A DNA stretch of 64,000 bases. Source: Variovorax paradoxus. Lineage in GTDB: Bacteria > Pseudomonadota > Gammaproteobacteria > Burkholderiales > Burkholderiaceae_C. Of this stretch, positions 1 through 10,723 are shown piece by piece. Numbering within the stretch: the stretch's first letter is position 1; each line of letters opens with the position of its first letter. The DNA lies in contig NZ_CP045644.1 in assembly GCF_009498455.1 (NCBI RefSeq), forward strand, positions 6,761,001-6,825,000, read 5' to 3'. The notes beneath the pieces were generated by a model. It did not search any database. It was not told the DNA's origin and saw only the letters and a program-made list of their open reading frames with translations. A program made the translations under genes and the position numbers.

Positions 1-1
1 G

Positions 2-778
2 CTGCTCATCGTGGTGGCCGCACTGTCCATCGCCGCGCCCTGGATCGCCACCCACGACCCGCAGGACATCGACCCGCTGGCGCGCATGCAGACGGCCTCG
101 GCCGAGCACTGGTTCGGCACCGATGCACTGGGCCGCGATGTCTTCAGCCGCGCCGTGTGGGGCGGTCGCGTCTCGATGATCGTCGGCGCCTCGGTCGCGG
201 TGCTCGCCACTTTCTTCGGCATCGTGCTGGGCCTGGTGTCGGGCTTCGTGCGCTGGGCCGACGGCCCGATCATGCGGGTGATGGACGGGCTCATGGCCAT
301 CCCCGGCATCCTGCTGGCGATTGCGCTGATGGCCGTGACGCGTGCCAGCCTCACCACGGTGATCATCGCCATCACCGTGCCCGAGATTCCGCGCGTGGTG
401 CGGCTGGTGCGCTCGCTCGCGCTCACCTTGCGCGAGCAGCTGTTCGTGGAGGCCGCGCACGCGGTCGGCACGCGGCTGCCGGTGATCCTCGTGCGGCATG
501 TGCTGCCGAACATCGTGGCGCCGCTGATCGTGCAGGCCACCTTCGTGGCCGCCGCCGCCGTGCTCACCGAGGCCGCGCTGTCCTTCCTCGGCGTGGGCGT
601 GCCTTCGCAGACGCCGAGCTGGGGCAACATGATGGCCGAGGGTCGCAACTTCGTGACCGTGGCGTTCCACATCATCCTGTACCCGGGCCTGCTGCTGGCG
701 GCCACGGTGCTGGCGATCAACCTGCTCGGCGACGGCCTGCGCGATGCGCTCGATCCGCGCCTGGCGCGGCAGCTGTGA
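2..778 (+). CDS. peptide ABC transporter permease, DppC/OppC type (5' partial)
   Basis: This is an inner-membrane permease subunit of a dipeptide/oligopeptide-type ABC importer. The reading frame is open to the window's left edge, so the N-terminus and first membrane segment are missing; 258 codons remain. Several hydrophobic segments are visible. The ATPase-contact (EAA) loop lies around residues 145-170 and ends with the family's typical [12 protein letters not shown] run near residue 195. DppC-like partners normally follow DppB, which should lie just outside the window. Two ATPase genes follow after 16 bases, so it belongs to one operon with them. Family is secure; substrate is not known. 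Confidence 0.93.
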   Translation: MLIVVAALSIAAPWIATHDPQDIDPLARMQTASAEHWFGTDALGRDVFSRAVWGGRVSMIVGASVAVLATFFGIVLGLVSGFVRWADGPIMRVMDGLMAIPGILLAIALMAVTRASLTTVIIAITVPEIPRVVRLVRSLALTLREQLFVEAAHAVGTRLPVILVRHVLPNIVAPLIVQATFVAAAAVLTEAALSFLGVGVPSQTPSWGNMMAEGRNFVTVAFHIILYPGLLLAATVLAINLLGDGLRDALDPRLARQL

Positions 779-794
779 TGAAGAGGAACGCCCC

Positions 795-2827
<2,033 letters not shown>

Positions 2828-2848
2828 GATGAAGGTTGGGGCGCCGCT

Positions 2849-3105
2849 GGTTCAGGGCGACGCTCCCGCCGACGGGGAACCTTGCTCCGCGAATGTCCCC
2901 CCGCCCTTCGGGCTCCTCCTTGATTTCGCTGCGCAAGGCACCCCATCGACGTGAGCGTGTTCAGAGCACTGGTTGATCAGCGCGCACCAGCTGCGCGTCC
3001 CGTGCGCAGGGCACTGGGTGCTTCCCGCAGCGAAATCAAGGAGGAGCGAAGCGGGGGACATTCGCGGAGGGAAGTACCCGGTGTCCTGTGCACACGCCCT
3101 GAACC
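2849..3105. repeat. long imperfect inverted repeat (MITE/REP-like) between transporter and D-aminoacylase
   Basis: Nothing coding is convincing in this gene-free gap. It holds a large dyad. The core arms are 2887-2933 and 3026-3067; they match across about 42 bases with one small insertion in the left arm, which forms its own mini-hairpin (CCCTTCGGG). Pairing extends inward (a CAAGGCACCC type run against GGGTGCTT) and outward to an 11-base perfect match, 2849-2859 with 3095-3105. The effective loop is about 2945-3013. No transposase is present. It could be a non-autonomous mobile element, a dispersed palindromic repeat or a strong transcript hairpin. Confidence 0.75.
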
Positions 3106-3140
3106 ACGCGCTCTTGAAATGAACACATGAAAGGACCGAC

Positions 3141-4595
3141 ATGAAACCCACCACCCACTACGACCTGCTGATCCAAGGCGGCACCGTCATCGACGGCACC
3201 AAGGCCCCGCGCTTCGACGCCGACGTGGGCATCGTCAATGGCCGCATCGCCGCCATCGGCAATCTCGCAGGCCACACGGCCGACCAGACGCTCGACGCCA
3301 CCGGCCGCATCGTCGCGCCGGGCTTCATCGATTCGCACACGCACGACGACCAGGCCGTGCTGTCGCAGGCGCAGATGCCGTTCAAGGTGTCGCAGGGCGT
3401 GACCACGGTGGTGGCGGGCAACTGCGGCATCAGCGCCGCGCCGCTGCGTGCCGACATGGACCTGCCCATGCCGTTGAGCCTGCTCGAAACGCCGGCCGAA
3501 GACCGCTTCACGACCTTCGCGGCCTACCTGGACGCACTGCGCGCCACGCCCTCGTCGGTCAACGTGGCGGCGATGGTCGGCCACTCGACCTTGCGCGCCG
3601 TGACCATGTCCGACCTCGACCGGCCCGCCACCGCGCAGGAGATCGCCGCCATGCAGGCGCTGGTCGAAGAAGCGATGCAGGCCGGCGCCATCGGCCTGTC
3701 GACCGGCACCTTCTACCCGCCGGCGGTGAAGGCCACGACCGAAGAGATCATCGAGGTCGGCCGCCCGCTCACGTCGCGCAAGGCGCTGTACGTGACGCAC
3801 ATGCGTGACGAGAGCGACCGCGTGATGGACTCGCTGGAAGAAACCTTCCACATCGGCCGCGCACTCGACATTCCGGTGGTGGTGTCGCATCACAAGGTGC
3901 AGAACACGCAGAACTTCGGCAAGACCAAGGTCACGCTGCCCTTCATCCAGGAGGCGATGAAGCACCAGTGCATCGGCCTCGACTGCTACCCGTACACCGC
4001 GGGCTCCACCATGATCCGCACCGACCGCGGGATGATGGACGGCCGCGTGCTCATTGCCTCCAGCGTGCCGCACCCCGAGTGCGCGGGCCGCGACCTGAAG
4101 GACATCGCGGCCGAATGGGGCGTGTCGGGCGAAGAGGCAGCCTTGCGCCTGTCGCCCGGCAGCGCCATCTATTTCATGATGGACGAGGACGACGTGCAGC
4201 GCGTGCTCGCCTTCGACGAGACCATGATCGGCTCCGATGGCATCCCGCTGGGCGACAAGCCGCATCCGCGCCTGTGGGGCACCTTCCCGCGCGTGCTGGG
4301 CCACTACAGCCGCGACGTCGGGCTGTTCCCGCTGGAGACGGCCGTGTGGAAGATGACCGGGCTCACGGCGCGCAACTTCGGACTGCACGAACGCGGCGCG
4401 CTCAAGGTCGGCCATCACGCCGACGTGGTGGTCTTCAATGCCGCCACGGTGCGCGACACCGCGAATTACGAAACGCCGACCGAGCCCGCCGAAGGCATCG
4501 ATGCGGTGATCGTGAACGGCGCCGTCACCTGGCGCCACGGCGTGCACAGCGGCGCGCGCAACGGGCAGGTGATCGTGCGCAAGGACGCGGTCTGA
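3141..4595 (+). CDS. D-aminoacylase (N-acyl-D-amino-acid deacylase)
   Basis: A 484-aa amidohydrolase expected to cleave N-acyl-D-amino acids to D-amino acid and carboxylate. The zinc motif HTHDD is at residues 66-70. The family-specific bridging cysteine lies in GNCGIS (C95), and later histidines sit in VTHMRDES and VSHHK. The catalytic aspartate sits in MIGSDGIPLG. Length and residue spacing match the Alcaligenes D-aminoacylase family (metal-dependent, EC 3.5.1.81 group). Exact acyl and side-chain preference cannot be read. It stands between two peptide importers, consistent with hydrolysing an imported substrate. A terminator follows at 4674. Confidence 0.9.
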   Translation: MKPTTHYDLLIQGGTVIDGTKAPRFDADVGIVNGRIAAIGNLAGHTADQTLDATGRIVAPGFIDSHTHDDQAVLSQAQMPFKVSQGVTTVVAGNCGISAAPLRADMDLPMPLSLLETPAEDRFTTFAAYLDALRATPSSVNVAAMVGHSTLRAVTMSDLDRPATAQEIAAMQALVEEAMQAGAIGLSTGTFYPPAVKATTEEIIEVGRPLTSRKALYVTHMRDESDRVMDSLEETFHIGRALDIPVVVSHHKVQNTQNFGKTKVTLPFIQEAMKHQCIGLDCYPYTAGSTMIRTDRGMMDGRVLIASSVPHPECAGRDLKDIAAEWGVSGEEAALRLSPGSAIYFMMDEDDVQRVLAFDETMIGSDGIPLGDKPHPRLWGTFPRVLGHYSRDVGLFPLETAVWKMTGLTARNFGLHERGALKVGHHADVVVFNAATVRDTANYETPTEPAEGIDAVIVNGAVTWRHGVHSGARNGQVIVRKDAV

Positions 4596-4673
4596 CACCT
4601 CGCGCCACGGCGGCACCTGCATGGCGCCCGCCCTCGCATCCTGGTGCATGCGCAGCACCGGATCGGTGAACAC

Positions 4674-4698
4674 ACCGGGCCTCACGGGCCCGGTTTTT
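4674..4698 (+). terminator. rho-independent terminator after the D-aminoacylase gene
   Basis: An eight-base perfect stem (ACCGGGCC with GGCCCGGT) closes a five-base loop and runs straight into five T residues. It lies about 80 bases after the D-aminoacylase stop and separates that gene from the MarR-led cluster. Confidence 0.85.
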
Positions 4699-4786
4699 CT
4701 TTCTCTTTCTCCCTCTGACCCTGTGGCGGTGCGAACCTAGGGGATTTCCCTCGACAGCTGGCCCGGAGCTTGCGTAGTTCGTCCAC

Positions 4787-4807
4787 ATAGTTGAACATTT
4801 CAACTAT
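4787..4807. promoter_or_regulatory. candidate MarR operator dyad
   Basis: A 21-base dyad with perfect eight-base arms (ATAGTTGA, five bases, TCAACTAT) lies 23 bases before the preferred start of the MarR gene. The TTGA/TCAA-type symmetry and size suit a MarR-family dimer. The position suggests autoregulation and control of the transporter genes downstream. Binding is inferred. Confidence 0.65.
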
Positions 4808-4829
4808 TGAAGACTTCTACCAACCCGCC

Positions 4830-5369
4830 ATGCACGCCCCGCTTCGCCTGAAGAACGACTACCTCAACGTGCTGATCGACCTGGCGTCGCAGCGCACGCG
4901 CGACCGCGGCTCGCGCATCTACGAGATCGAACTCGGCCTGTCGATCCGTGACGTGCGGCTGCTGCGCATGATCGGCGCCGAGCCCGGCATCACCATGGGC
5001 CAGCTGGTGCAGACCTGCGGCATCGAGAAGACGCTGGTCTCCAAGCTGGTGAGTTCGCTGGTGCAGCGCAAGCTGGTCGAGCGCCAGATCGGCACCGAGG
5101 ACGCGCGGCAGATCCGCCTGTGCCTCAGCAAGACCGGCGTCGACATGGTGCTGCGCGCCGAGCCCATCGGGCACGAGATGGAAGCGCGCTTTCTCGACTG
5201 CCTGAGCGTCGCCGACATCGAGAACCTGCGCCGCATCATGCACAAGCTCATCGACGCCGAAGAAGGCTCGCGCGACATCTTCGAATTCCTGCTGGTGCAG
5301 CTGCGCGAAAGCAAGGAACCGGCCCCGTCTTCCTCTCCCGCGTCTTCCGCTCCCTCCCGAAAGAAGTAA
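4830..5369 (+). CDS. MarR-family transcriptional regulator
   Basis: A 179-aa winged-helix regulator. The recognition region is around residues 50-75 (GITMGQLVQTCGIEKTLVSKLVSSL), followed by the wing containing EDARQIRL, and helical ends for dimerisation. A TTG at 4791 in the same frame would add 13 residues but would lie inside the 4787-4807 dyad. The ATG at 4830 is therefore preferred. The binding-protein gene starts six bases after the stop, so the regulator is the first gene of the second peptide-transporter operon. The effector is unknown. Confidence 0.88.
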   Translation: MHAPLRLKNDYLNVLIDLASQRTRDRGSRIYEIELGLSIRDVRLLRMIGAEPGITMGQLVQTCGIEKTLVSKLVSSLVQRKLVERQIGTEDARQIRLCLSKTGVDMVLRAEPIGHEMEARFLDCLSVADIENLRRIMHKLIDAEEGSRDIFEFLLVQLRESKEPAPSSSPASSAPSRKK

Positions 5370-5375
5370 GGCTCC

Positions 5376-6968
5376 ATGGCAATCCATTTTTCACCGCGCC
5401 GCGTCGCGGCGGCTTCCCTGTCGGCGCTCGCTTTGTGCTTCGCCGCCACCGCCCCCGCCCAGACCGTGCTTCGCACCGTGCCCTCGTCGGATTTGAAGAT
5501 CGTCGACCCGATCTGGACCACCGCCAACATCACGCGCAACCACGGCCTGATGATCTACGACACCCTCTTCGCGATGGATGAGAAGGGCGTCATCAAGCCG
5601 CAGATGGTCGACAAGTACAGCGCGAGCGCTGACAACAAGGTCTGGAGCTTCACGCTGCGCCCGGGCCTGAAGTTCCACGACGGCGCACCGGTCACCTCGC
5701 AGGACGTGATCGCCTCGCTGGCGCGCTGGGCCAAGCGCGACACGCTGGGCCAGAAGATGTACGAGGCGATGGACAGCATTGCCGCCGACGGCCCCAACGG
5801 CTTTCGCATGACGTTCAAGCAGCCCTTCGGCGTGGTGCTCGATGCGCTCGGCAAGCCCAACCCGCTGGTGCCTTTCATCATGCCCAAGCGCGTGGCCGAC
5901 ACGCCCGCCGACAAGCAGATCGACGAGATGGTCGGCTCCGGCCCCTTCACGCTCGCCAAGGAAGACTTCCGCCCCGGCGACCGCGTCATCTACCGCAAGA
6001 ACACCGCCTACGTGCCGCGCAAGGAGCCCGCCTCGGGCCTGGCCGGCGGCAAGGTGGTGCACGTCGACCGCGTCGAATGGGTGATGCTGCGCGACCCGCA
6101 GACGCAGACCAATGCGCTGCTCAACGGCGAGGTCGACATGCTCGAGACCGTGCCGTCGTCGGGCTACACCGGCATGCGCACCAACGACAAGATCGAGCTG
6201 GTCGACGTGATGCCGGCGGGCCCCTTCACGGTGCTCTACAACCACAAGGTGCCGCCCTTCAACAACCCGAAGGCGCTGAAGGCCGCGATGCTGGCCATCA
6301 ACCAGGAAGCGATGCTGCGCGCGCAGGTCACCTTCCGCGATTTCTACAAGCCCTGCGCGTCGATCTACCTGTGCGGCTCGCTCTACGCGAGCGACAAGAC
6401 CGGCTTCTACACCGGCAAGCCGCAGTTCGAAGAAGCACGCAAGCTGCTCAAGGAATCGGGCTACGACGGCAAGCCCGTGGTGCTCATGCTGCCGGGCGAT
6501 GCGCCCGCGCTGAACAAGCTGCCCGCGGTGTACGGCCAGCTGCTCAAGCAGGTGGGCTTCAACGTCGACGTGCAGACCACCGACTGGGCCACGCTCGTGA
6601 CCCGGCGCACCAAGAAGGACCTGCCCGAGAACGGCGGCTGGAACGCCTTCATCACCTTCTGGGGCGGCGTGGACGCAAGCAGCCCCATCAGCTACAGCCC
6701 GCTGACCGGCAACGGTGACCAGGGCTACTTCGGCTGGCCCGTGGTGCCCGAGCTCGAGGCGCTGAAGTCGAAGTTCATCGCCACCGCCGACCTCGCGCAG
6801 CGCAAGGAAATCGCCACGCAGATCCAGCAGGTCGTGCTCGAGCACGGCGTGCTCGCGCCGCTCGGCGAAGCCAAGGCGCCCACGGCCGTGCGCCGCGGCA
6901 CGATCACCGGCCTGCTGCCGTCGCCGGCGGTTCTGTACTGGAACGTGCGCAAGAAGACGGCGCCGTAA
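5376..6968 (+). CDS. peptide ABC transporter substrate-binding protein (SBP_bac_5, DppA/OppA-like)
   Basis: A 530-aa periplasmic binding protein that should capture peptides or related solutes for the permeases downstream. A Sec signal peptide is visible (basic start, hydrophobic stretch, processing near residue 28 after APAQ). Family-5 features are present: KFHDGAPVTSQDVIASLARW around residue 95, and the large two-lobe length. It follows the MarR gene by six bases and precedes DppB- and DppC-like permeases. Substrate is not evident; neighbouring amidase and D-aminoacylase genes suggest amide-linked or D-amino acid compounds. Confidence 0.93.
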   Translation: MAIHFSPRRVAAASLSALALCFAATAPAQTVLRTVPSSDLKIVDPIWTTANITRNHGLMIYDTLFAMDEKGVIKPQMVDKYSASADNKVWSFTLRPGLKFHDGAPVTSQDVIASLARWAKRDTLGQKMYEAMDSIAADGPNGFRMTFKQPFGVVLDALGKPNPLVPFIMPKRVADTPADKQIDEMVGSGPFTLAKEDFRPGDRVIYRKNTAYVPRKEPASGLAGGKVVHVDRVEWVMLRDPQTQTNALLNGEVDMLETVPSSGYTGMRTNDKIELVDVMPAGPFTVLYNHKVPPFNNPKALKAAMLAINQEAMLRAQVTFRDFYKPCASIYLCGSLYASDKTGFYTGKPQFEEARKLLKESGYDGKPVVLMLPGDAPALNKLPAVYGQLLKQVGFNVDVQTTDWATLVTRRTKKDLPENGGWNAFITFWGGVDASSPISYSPLTGNGDQGYFGWPVVPELEALKSKFIATADLAQRKEIATQIQQVVLEHGVLAPLGEAKAPTAVRRGTITGLLPSPAVLYWNVRKKTAP

Positions 6969-7098
6969 GCCGACGGGCGCTACCGCCCCCTCCCCTTTCT
7001 GATCGACACCCCTGACCGGCTGCGCCTTGCGTGGCAGCCGGGCGGGACTTCCTTTGCCCGCGCCGGACGCCCGGCCCTTCGTCACGGACCTGATTCAC

Positions 7099-8040
7099 AT
7101 GCTCCACTTCCTGTTGCGCCGCGGACTGGCCACCGCGCCCGTGCTCCTGATCGTGGCCGTCATCGTCTTCCTGCTGCTGCGCATGACGCCCGGCGACCCG
7201 GCCGCGGCCATCGCGGGCGACTCAGCGAATGCGCAGGACATCGCGCGCATCCGCACCCAGCTGGGCCTGGACGCATCGATCGTCACGCAGTTCGTGCATT
7301 GGCTCGGCCAGGTGCTGCGCGGCGATCTGGGTTACTCGTTCTTCTACCGGATGCGCGTGACCGACCTGATCGGCCAGCGCCTGGAGCCCACGCTCTCGGT
7401 GGCGGCGGTGACGGTGGTGCTCACGGTGCTGATCGCCGTGCCGATCGGCGTGCTCGCGGCCTCGCGGCGCGGCGGCCGGCTCGACCGCTTCATCATGGGC
7501 GCCTCGGTGCTCGGCTTTTCAGTGCCGGTGTTCGTGGCCGGCTACGTGATGATCTGGCTGTTCTCGATGCAGCTCGGCTGGCTGCCCTCGCAGGGCTACC
7601 AGCGCATCGGCGACGGCATCGGCCCGTGGCTGCGCCACCTCGCGCTGCCCTGCGTCACGCTGGCCGTGATGTACGCGGCGCTCATTGCGCGGGTCACGCG
7701 CGCGGCGGTGTCGGAGGCGCTCACCGAAGACTACGTGCGCACCGCGCGCGCCAAGGGCATCTCGGAGTGGCGCATGCTGCTGCGCCACGCGCTGGCCAAT
7801 GCGGCCGTGCCGATCGCCACCGTCATCGGCCTGAGCGTGGCGGGCCTCATCGGCGGCGTGGTGGTCACCGAAACGATCTACGCGATCCCCGGCCTCGGCC
7901 AGCTCACGGTGGACGCCGTGCTCTCGCGCGACTACCCGCTGATCCAGGGCATCACCCTCTTCTTCTCGCTGGTCTATGTGGTGGTCAACCTGCTGGTCGA
8001 CCTGAGCTACCTGCTGCTCGATCCGCGCATCCGCTACTGA
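7099..8040 (+). CDS. peptide ABC transporter permease, DppB/OppB type
   Basis: A 313-aa inner-membrane permease. It begins with the first membrane helix (residues 8-30), followed by the typical RMTPGDPA motif near residue 35 that marks DppB-type subunits. The EAA loop is near residues 205-235 (EDYVRTARAKGISEW) and the C-terminus ends in the common LLLDPRIRY. The ATG at 7099 is preferred to an upstream in-frame start because the helix begins right after it. The gap from the binding-protein gene is 130 bases and contains a short GC hairpin near 6975-6988. Confidence 0.94.
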   Translation: MLHFLLRRGLATAPVLLIVAVIVFLLLRMTPGDPAAAIAGDSANAQDIARIRTQLGLDASIVTQFVHWLGQVLRGDLGYSFFYRMRVTDLIGQRLEPTLSVAAVTVVLTVLIAVPIGVLAASRRGGRLDRFIMGASVLGFSVPVFVAGYVMIWLFSMQLGWLPSQGYQRIGDGIGPWLRHLALPCVTLAVMYAALIARVTRAAVSEALTEDYVRTARAKGISEWRMLLRHALANAAVPIATVIGLSVAGLIGGVVVTETIYAIPGLGQLTVDAVLSRDYPLIQGITLFFSLVYVVVNLLVDLSYLLLDPRIRY

Positions 8041-8071
8041 CAGCCTTCCTCCGACTTTCGAAAGCCTCGCC

Positions 8072-9022
8072 ATGACTTCGATTTCCCTGCGCGACGACGC
8101 GCCCACCTCGGCCGCGGTTCCTCCCGCCGCGCCGCGCGCCCCAACCCGGTCGCTGCTGCGCCGCCTGCTCGCCAACGGCGCCGTGCGCGTCGGCGGCGCC
8201 CTGCTGGTCGCGATGCTGGTGCTGGCGGTGGCCGCGCCCTGGCTGTACACCATCGACCCGAACGCGATGGACCCGGCGAACTCGCACCTGCCGCCCGGCA
8301 CGCGCACCGAGTTCACCACGCTCGCGGGCGACAGCTTCGAACGCTTCTTCCCGCTGGGCACCGACAGCATGGGCCGCGACCTGTGGAGCCGCACGGCCTA
8401 CGGGGCGCGCATCTCGCTGTCGGTGGGCGTGGCGGTGGCGCTGGGCTCGGTCGCGTTCGGCCTCGTGGTGGGCATGGTCGCGGGCTACTTCCGCCGGCTC
8501 GACGGCGTGATCATGCGGGTGATGGACGGGATGATGGCCATCCCCGGCATCCTGTTCGCGATCGTGCTGGTGGCCGTGTGGCGGCCCAGCCTGCTCACCG
8601 TGATCCTGGCCATCGTGGTGCCCGAGACGCCGCGCGTGGCGCGGCTGGTGCGCTCGGTGGTGCTGTCGGTGCGCGAGGAGCCGTATGTGGAGGCGGCCGT
8701 CGCGCTCGACACACCGACCTGGAAGCTGATGCTGCGCCACATCCTGCCCAACACGGTGGCGCCGCTGATCGTGCAGGGCACCTTCATCTGCGCGGCAGCC
8801 ATGCTGGTGGAGGCCGTGATGTCCTTCCTCGGCATCGGCCTGCCGTCCGACGTGCCGACCTGGGGAAACATCATGTCCGAAGGCCGCACGCACTTCACCT
8901 CGCATCCGTCGACCGTGCTGCTGCCCGGCTTCTTCCTGGCGCTCACGGTGCTGGCCGTGAACATGCTCGGCGACGGCCTGCGCGATGCGCTCGATCCCAA
9001 GTTCAAACCGCGCGGAGGCTGA
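8072..9022 (+). CDS. peptide ABC transporter permease, DppC/OppC type
   Basis: The partner permease (316 aa) of the preceding DppB-like protein. It has a Pro/Ala-rich cytoplasmic head, a first helix around residues 42-65, the conserved FPLGTDSMGRDLWSR region near residue 90 and the EAA loop around residues 190-225. It ends with AVMSFLGIGLP and [12 protein letters not shown]. It closely resembles the partial permease at the left edge, so the window holds two paralogous importers. The next gene starts three bases after its stop. Confidence 0.94.
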   Translation: MTSISLRDDAPTSAAVPPAAPRAPTRSLLRRLLANGAVRVGGALLVAMLVLAVAAPWLYTIDPNAMDPANSHLPPGTRTEFTTLAGDSFERFFPLGTDSMGRDLWSRTAYGARISLSVGVAVALGSVAFGLVVGMVAGYFRRLDGVIMRVMDGMMAIPGILFAIVLVAVWRPSLLTVILAIVVPETPRVARLVRSVVLSVREEPYVEAAVALDTPTWKLMLRHILPNTVAPLIVQGTFICAAAMLVEAVMSFLGIGLPSDVPTWGNIMSEGRTHFTSHPSTVLLPGFFLALTVLAVNMLGDGLRDALDPKFKPRGG

Positions 9023-9024
9023 CC

Positions 9025-10656
9025 ATGACATCCACCCCTTCTTCGGCCTCCGCCGCACCTTGCCTCGTGGTGCGCGACCTCGCCATCGACCTGCCCGCCG
9101 GTGCCGACCGCGCGCATGCGGTGCACGGCATCTCGTTCGACGTGATGCCCGGCCAGGTCGTGTGCCTGCTCGGTGAATCGGGCTCCGGCAAGTCAGTCAT
9201 CGCGCAGGCCGCGATGGGCCTGCTGCCCGCGTCGCTGCGGCCCTCGGCCGGACGCATCGAGGTTCAGGGCGAGAACGTGCTCGCGGCCGATGCGAAGCGG
9301 CTGCGCGCCCTGCGCGGCGCGCGCATGGCGATGGTGTTCCAGGAGCCGATGACCGCGCTCAACCCGGTGATGCGCTGCGGCGCGCAGGTCGACGAGATCC
9401 TGGCCGAGCACACGACGCTGGGCGCCGCCGCGCGCCGCGAGCGCGTGCTCGCCATCTTCGAGCGCGTGCGCCTGCCCGAGCCCCAGCGCATGTACGACGC
9501 CTACCCGCACCAGCTCTCGGGTGGGCAGCGCCAGCGCATCGTGATCGCCATCGCGCTGATCCTGCGCCCCGCATTGCTGATTTGCGACGAGCCCACCACC
9601 GCGCTCGACGTGACCACGCAGGCCGAAATTCTTTCGCTCATCCGCGAGATGCAGCAGGAGAACGGCACCGCCGTGCTGTTCATCACGCATGACTTCGGCG
9701 TGGTCGCCGACATCGCCGACCAGGTGGTGGTGCTGCAGCTGGGCCGGCAGGTCGAGAGCGGCCCGAAGGACGAGGTGCTGCGCCGGCCGAAGGAGGCCTA
9801 CACGCGCATGCTGCTCGACGCCGTGCCGCGGCTGGCGCCGGTGCTGCGCGCGCCGGTCGAAGCCAAGGCGCCGCTGCTCGATGCGCGCGGCGTGGGCAAG
9901 GTCTACCGCACGGGCAGCTGGCCCGGCAAGCGCCGCACGGTGCATGCGGCAGCCGACGTGTCGCTGAAGCTGCATGCGGGCGAAACCGTCGGCATCGTGG
10001 GCGAATCGGGCTCGGGCAAGTCGACCGTGGCGCGCTGCATCGCGCGGCTCATCGAGCCGACCGACGGCGACATCCGCGTGCCGGGCATCGAGGGCTCGCG
10101 CGGCGCGCAGCGCTCGGCGTTCCGGCGCATGGTGCAGGTCGTGTTCCAGGACCCGAACCGCTCGCTCAACCCGCGCCGCACGGTGGGCCAGTCGATCGTC
10201 GAGGGACCGGTGAATTTCGGCGTACCGCACGCCAAGGCCTGGCAGCGCGCCGAGGAGCTGATGGCGCTGGTGCGGCTGCAGCCCGAGGTGCTGCACCGCT
10301 ACCCGAGCGAGTTTTCGGGCGGCCAGCGGCAGCGGCTGTGCATTGCGCGCGCGCTGGCCTGCGAGCCGCGCGTGCTGATCGCCGACGAGGCCGTGTCGGC
10401 GCTCGACGTGTCGGTGCAGGACCAGATCCTGAAGCTGCTCGCGGAGATCCAGCAGCGGCTGTCGATCGGCATTCTGTTCATCACCCACGACCTGCGCGTG
10501 GCCAGCCAGATCTGCGACCGCCTCATCGTGATGCACAAGGGCCGCATCGTCGAAGAAGGCAGCGCGCACGACGTGCTGCTGTCACCGCGCGAGGCCTACA
10601 CGCGCACGCTGCTGGCCGCGGCGCCCGGCCAGGGCTATGCGTTCGGAGGCGGCTGA
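9025..10656 (+). CDS. dual-ATPase peptide ABC transporter ATP-binding protein (DppD-DppF fusion, GsiA/YejF-like)
   Basis: A 543-aa cytoplasmic protein with two complete ATPase domains. The first (about residues 10-265) has Walker A GESGSGKS, signature LSGGQRQR and Walker [13 protein letters not shown]. The second (about 285-540) has a second [23 protein letters not shown] and VLIADEAVSALD. It replaces the two separate ATPases seen in the first transporter cluster. It starts three bases after the permease stop and completes the importer of this operon, SBP/DppB/DppC/dual ATPase. Both active sites look intact. Confidence 0.95.
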   Translation: MTSTPSSASAAPCLVVRDLAIDLPAGADRAHAVHGISFDVMPGQVVCLLGESGSGKSVIAQAAMGLLPASLRPSAGRIEVQGENVLAADAKRLRALRGARMAMVFQEPMTALNPVMRCGAQVDEILAEHTTLGAAARRERVLAIFERVRLPEPQRMYDAYPHQLSGGQRQRIVIAIALILRPALLICDEPTTALDVTTQAEILSLIREMQQENGTAVLFITHDFGVVADIADQVVVLQLGRQVESGPKDEVLRRPKEAYTRMLLDAVPRLAPVLRAPVEAKAPLLDARGVGKVYRTGSWPGKRRTVHAAADVSLKLHAGETVGIVGESGSGKSTVARCIARLIEPTDGDIRVPGIEGSRGAQRSAFRRMVQVVFQDPNRSLNPRRTVGQSIVEGPVNFGVPHAKAWQRAEELMALVRLQPEVLHRYPSEFSGGQRQRLCIARALACEPRVLIADEAVSALDVSVQDQILKLLAEIQQRLSIGILFITHDLRVASQICDRLIVMHKGRIVEEGSAHDVLLSPREAYTRTLLAAAPGQGYAFGGG

Positions 10657-10723
10657 ACGCCGTCGCCCGCCCCCTGTCTTTTCAACCCACCTTCATCCAA
10701 CCACCCAAAGAAGAAGCGAAGCC

